Positions 5,449 to 7,819 of a stretch of DNA of 7,819 nt are shown piece by piece. Every line of letters starts with the position of its first letter. The first letter of the stretch is position 1. The notes under the pieces are model-generated. The model did no database searches. It had not been told where the DNA came from and was given only the letters and a program-made list of their open reading frames with translations. The stretch lies in the NCBI GenBank assembly GCA_035528235.1, contig DATKZB010000152.1, forward strand, positions 1 through 7,819. The letters run 5' to 3'. The translations under genes and the position numbers were made by a program. Source of the stretch: DATKZB01 sp035528235. GTDB lineage: Bacteria > Planctomycetota > Phycisphaerae > FEN-1346.

Positions 5449-6403
5449 GGTACAGGCTTTCAGTCACCCACGTCTGGATGGCGTCGGCCCACAGGATGAC
5501 CACGGCGGCCAGGGCCGTCCATAGGACGACGGTCGCCTGGAACGGCCGGTCGTGGAGGATGATCTCGACCGGGTCGGCGTGCCGGCCGCGCATCGAGAGC
5601 ATCGCAAAGCGGCAGACGCCGTAGATGACCAGCGGCAGCGTGTACAGCAGGCCCATCTTCTCGAAGCGGTCGTAGGACATCGGCTTGGCGGTGGCGTAGA
5701 GCAGGAACGAGATGATGGCGATGGCGGCGCTCAGCGTAATCAGGTGCGTCAGCAGTTCCGGCGTGTAGCCGCCCAGGGTCGGCCGGTGCCGGGTCGCCGC
5801 GCCGCTTTCGCCGGCCAGCGTCACGACCTCGCTGTACCGTTTGCAGAACCCCATGAAGAGGCACAAGGTGAACGTGCACACCACCAGCCAGGGGCTGATG
5901 ACGACCTGGATGGCCACGGCCCCGGCGGCGGCCCGCATGACGAAGCCGGCGGCGATGATGATGACGTCGAGCAGCATCTTGTGCTTGAGGCCGAGGCTGT
6001 ACCCCAAGCCGAGCAGGACGTACGCCGCCAGGAACACCGAGACCCCCCTGGCGCCGACCCAGGCAAGGACCGCGCCCAGCCCCAGGAGGACGAGGCACGT
6101 TATCCACGCCGTACCCAGCCCGAGGTGCCCGGCTGCGATGGGGCGGTTCTTCTTCTGGGGGTGATGCCGGTCGCCCCGGCGATCGCGGATGTCGTTGAAG
6201 ACGTACATGCCGCTCGACACCAGGCAGAACGCCAGCGCGGCCAGGCCCGCCTTTCTCCAGGCCGAGACGTCGCCCATGCGGACCGCGAAGATGACCGGCA
6301 GCAGCACGACCAGGTTCTTGACCATGTGCGGCAGCCGCACGACCGAGATGATCGCACCGGCGGTCGAACGCCGCTCCTGCGGATGGTCCCCTGGCTCGTC
6401 CAT
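5444..6403 (-). CDS. UbiA-family decaprenyl-phosphate phosphoribosyltransferase-like membrane enzyme
   Basis: The 319-residue product is a polytopic membrane protein, close to the roughly 300 residues usual for this family. The first Asp-rich motif is NDIRDRRGDRHHPQKKNRP (70-88), the pattern typical of 5-phosphoribosyl-diphosphate:polyprenyl-phosphate transferases such as mycobacterial Rv3806c. GLKHKMLLDVIIIAAGFVMR (138-157), FMGFCKRYSE (183-192) and the tail HDRPFQ (284-289) fit the same subgroup. The expected reaction puts phosphoribose on a polyprenyl phosphate, giving a lipid-linked pentose donor for envelope glycans. Quinone- or heme-type UbiA enzymes are less likely given the HPxKxxRP segment. 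The ATG at 6403 is needed to keep the N-terminal RLPHMVKNLV segment, but its ribosome binding site is weak. The stop codon TAA lies inside the terminus of the adjacent repeat. The dprE1 and dprE2 partners are not present here. Confidence 0.8.
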   Translation of the reverse strand: MDEPGDHPQERRSTAGAIISVVRLPHMVKNLVVLLPVIFAVRMGDVSAWRKAGLAALAFCLVSSGMYVFNDIRDRRGDRHHPQKKNRPIAAGHLGLGTAWITCLVLLGLGAVLAWVGARGVSVFLAAYVLLGLGYSLGLKHKMLLDVIIIAAGFVMRAAAGAVAIQVVISPWLVVCTFTLCLFMGFCKRYSEVVTLAGESGAATRHRPTLGGYTPELLTHLITLSAAIAIISFLLYATAKPMSYDRFEKMGLLYTLPLVIYGVCRFAMLSMRGRHADPVEIILHDRPFQATVVLWTALAAVVILWADAIQTWVTESLYP

Positions 6404-6439
6404 GAGATGACATGCCCCCGCCCTGATGGGTTCGGCATA

Positions 6440-6468
6440 GTAGTAAGCCGCGACGGCATGGGGGGCAA
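6440..6468 (-). promoter_or_regulatory. Weak candidate promoter upstream of the UbiA-family gene
   Basis: In the 120-bp gap before this gene, minus-strand TTGCCC (6468-6463) and TACTAC (6445-6440) are 17 bp apart. The match to consensus is modest. The gap is long enough for the gene to have its own promoter, but co-transcription with the preceding DUF3616 gene is equally possible. Confidence 0.2.
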
Positions 6469-6523
6469 GACATTTCTCGGACTGGCGCTTGGGGCGCGTC
6501 GCGGGCGCCGGCGGCAGGGGGCC

Positions 6524-7504
6524 CTACGGCTTCTTGATGTCGAGCCGGAACAGGATCTTCGCGGGCAGCGGCAACTTGAAATCCTGGACGACGAGCAGGC
6601 GGCCCTCGGCGTCCAGGGCGATGCCTTCGGGCCGGCGGATCGCCTTGAACCCCGGCACCTCGACGTCGCGCAGTTTGTTCGTGGCAGGGTCCCAATGGAC
6701 GATCCGGAACGGCGTTTCCACGGCGTCGTTCTCCGCGCCCAGGAGGACCAGGATCCCGTCCTTGGCGGTGACCATGTCGCGGATGCCTTCGCCGGGCTTC
6801 GTGGGCAGGATCATGGGCCGGCCGAAACGAGGGGGCCGCGCCTGGCCGCCCTCCTCGACGAGTCGGCCGGGCTCGGCGATGGGAATGACGACGGCACCGC
6901 CCCTGGTCGCCGGCGAACGGAGCCCAAGCAGGAGTTGCTCGTTCCAGACGGCCAGGCCTTCGACGTTCAGGCCACCCCGGTTCGGCCCGTTGAGGCTGAC
7001 GGCGGCCGGGTTCTCGAAGAGGTCGCCGGCCGACCCACCCAGGTACGTCAGCAGGTGAGTCCTCAGCCCTTCGTACACGCGGACGCCGACGACCTGCCGA
7101 GTGTCGGGGCTGAGGGTGACAAGCGCCAAGCGGTCGCGCGGGTACTTGGCCTTCTCGCGCGGTTTGGTGCGGCTCTGCGAGCAGATGACGAACAGGGCGT
7201 TCTTGCCGTGTGGGGCCAGGGCCTCCACGTCGTCCATCAGGGGCGTGCCGCGGGGGAACACGAGTTCCCAGCGGACCGAAAGGTCGTCGAGCGAGACGGC
7301 CCAGAGACGGTCGGCCGTCTCGTCGCCGCCGATGACCGCCACCTTGCCGCCGCCGCGGACGGCGATGCCCGACGCCTCGACGAGCCTGACGTGTTGCGCA
7401 ACAACCGCCACGGACGGGGCGTCGCCCGCGCCCGACGCGCACGCCGTGGCAACGCAGGTCGTGGCGACCAGCATCAGAAAGACGGTAGATGTGAGGCGGG
7501 TCAT
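6524..7504 (-). CDS. DUF3616-like secreted protein (probable beta-propeller)
   Basis: The 326-residue product starts with a basic residue, a hydrophobic stretch and a small-residue region (MTRLTSTVFLMLVATTC...ATACASG). This is a signal peptide, and C22 might serve as a lipoprotein anchor although the lipobox is imperfect. The mature part has NVEGLAVWNEQLLLGLRSP (180-198), the hallmark of DUF3616 proteins. Related short motifs recur: SGIAVRG (45-51), DDVEALAP (91-98), EGIRDM (239-244) and PEGIALDAEGRLLVVQD (292-308). Such regularly spaced (E)GIA/EGLA turns suit the blades of a beta-propeller. No catalytic residues are recognisable and the biochemical function is unknown. The ATG at 7504 has a strong GGGGAGG about 7 nt upstream. 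It follows the CAP-domain gene by 56 bp on the same strand, so the two may share a transcript. It is probably periplasmic or surface-exposed. Confidence 0.7.
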   Translation of the reverse strand: MTRLTSTVFLMLVATTCVATACASGAGDAPSVAVVAQHVRLVEASGIAVRGGGKVAVIGGDETADRLWAVSLDDLSVRWELVFPRGTPLMDDVEALAPHGKNALFVICSQSRTKPREKAKYPRDRLALVTLSPDTRQVVGVRVYEGLRTHLLTYLGGSAGDLFENPAAVSLNGPNRGGLNVEGLAVWNEQLLLGLRSPATRGGAVVIPIAEPGRLVEEGGQARPPRFGRPMILPTKPGEGIRDMVTAKDGILVLLGAENDAVETPFRIVHWDPATNKLRDVEVPGFKAIRRPEGIALDAEGRLLVVQDFKLPLPAKILFRLDIKKP

Positions 7505-7560
7505 GATCGATCCTCCCCGCTAGAAGAGACGTTCCCACGTCGGGGCGATTCACCGGGACG

Positions 7561-7819
7561 CTAGCCGAACATCTGCGTCCAGGTGTTTCCGTGCCGGCCG
7601 ATGCCGATGCGACCGTGGCCCCCGAGCATGTTCTTGTGGTGCCCGGGGCTGTGGAACCACATGCGGTTGGCGTCCGGTCCGGTCTTGGTCCCGGCGGCAA
7701 TGTTCTCGGCATGGGCCGACGTGCCGAACCGTTTGGCGCGGTCCCACGGCGTCTGTTTGCCCGGGACCGGCGAATCGTGGGCAACGAACTTCTTCTCGAC
7801 CATGTCCTTGGAATGGTCG
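7561..7819 (-). CDS. CAP (SCP/YkwD-like) domain protein, C-terminal part (continues past right edge)
   Basis: The reading frame is open to the right edge of the window, so the N-terminus is missing. The first visible residues (DHSKDMVEKKFVAHDSP) continue directly into a CAP core. An internal ATG at 7803 is therefore unlikely to be the start. Diagnostic motifs are FVAHDSP, SAHAENIAAG, MWFHSPGHHKNMLGG and the terminal GIGRHGNTWTQMFG, which match the bacterial YkwD/SCP pattern (HxxP, ENI, SPGHxxNML, G-x-x-WTQ-x-F). The conserved His and Glu positions of the CAP cavity are present. These proteins are usually exported and act in or on the cell envelope, with no single enzymatic role established. 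The domain ends exactly at the C-terminus, which is normal. The signal peptide and any N-terminal domains cannot be seen here. Confidence 0.85.
   Translation of the reverse strand, partial: DHSKDMVEKKFVAHDSPVPGKQTPWDRAKRFGTSAHAENIAAGTKTGPDANRMWFHSPGHHKNMLGGHGRIGIGRHGNTWTQMFG

Noticed and set aside
7528..7541. Short dyad GACGT-TCCC-ACGTC in the gap between the CAP and DUF3616 genes
   Set aside because: Only 5 bp per arm, with no accompanying promoter or U-tract. Dyads this short are expected by chance.
5552..7564. 670-residue plus-strand open frame
   Set aside because: Antisense shadow of the UbiA-family and DUF3616 genes. It has no recognisable domain and crosses several independent gene boundaries.
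5460..7784. 774-residue minus-strand open frame spanning three genes
   Set aside because: Low-complexity Arg/Pro/Gly composition, and it runs through the UbiA-family, DUF3616 and CAP genes in a different frame. It is a GC-rich shadow.

Overview
This is a GC-rich bacterial chromosomal window with strongly GC-ended codons. Its mix of genes suggests a planctomycete or another PVC-type or environmental bacterium: a fused FAD/Fe-S 2-hydroxy-acid dehydrogenase, a LarE-type sulfur transferase, a DUF3616 secreted protein, a CAP-domain protein and GC-rich palindromic intergenic repeats. That taxonomic guess is inference, because no rRNA or other phylogenetic marker is present.

Layout. (1) 1-125: probable 3' end of a plus-strand gene that enters from the left, followed by a repeat terminus and a GC-rich hairpin. 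(2) 225-2101, minus strand: a two-gene operon with a GTGA stop/start overlap. It encodes a MnmA/ThiI-like PP-loop thiouridylase-type enzyme and then LarE, the sacrificial sulfur transferase that builds the nickel-pincer cofactor. A candidate promoter (2136-2164) and a perfect operator-like dyad (2118-2132) lie just upstream. (3) 2102-2427: divergent intergenic region filled mainly by a nested palindromic element of about 190 bp. (4) 2428-5328, plus strand: a 966-residue fusion of a GlcD/Dld-like FAD domain with a GlcF-like iron-sulfur and CCG-domain half, probably a respiratory D-lactate or other D-2-hydroxy-acid dehydrogenase. (5) 5329-5448: a second member of the palindromic repeat family, between convergent genes. 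(6) 5444-7819, minus strand: three co-directional genes, read in the order CAP-domain protein (runs off the right edge), DUF3616 secreted propeller-like protein, and UbiA-family decaprenyl-phosphate phosphoribosyltransferase-like membrane enzyme.

How the genes may work together. LarE supplies the sulfur for the cofactor of LarA-type lactate racemases and related 2-hydroxy-acid racemases or epimerases. The divergent neighbour looks like a D-2-hydroxy-acid (D-lactate) dehydrogenase. Together they could form the cofactor-making and oxidising ends of a 2-hydroxy-acid utilisation module, but LarA, LarB and LarC are not in the window, so this is a hypothesis. The right-hand genes look like cell-envelope functions and have no obvious link to the left half.

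The least ordinary features are the interspersed palindromic repeats: conserved termini, exchangeable hairpin cores, and gene stop codons inside or touching the repeat ends. The two tandem PP-loop enzymes also share a CX2C-plus-distal-Cys pattern that suggests [4Fe-4S]-dependent sulfur transfer. I see no complete new defence or mobile system, tRNA, rRNA or CRISPR array.
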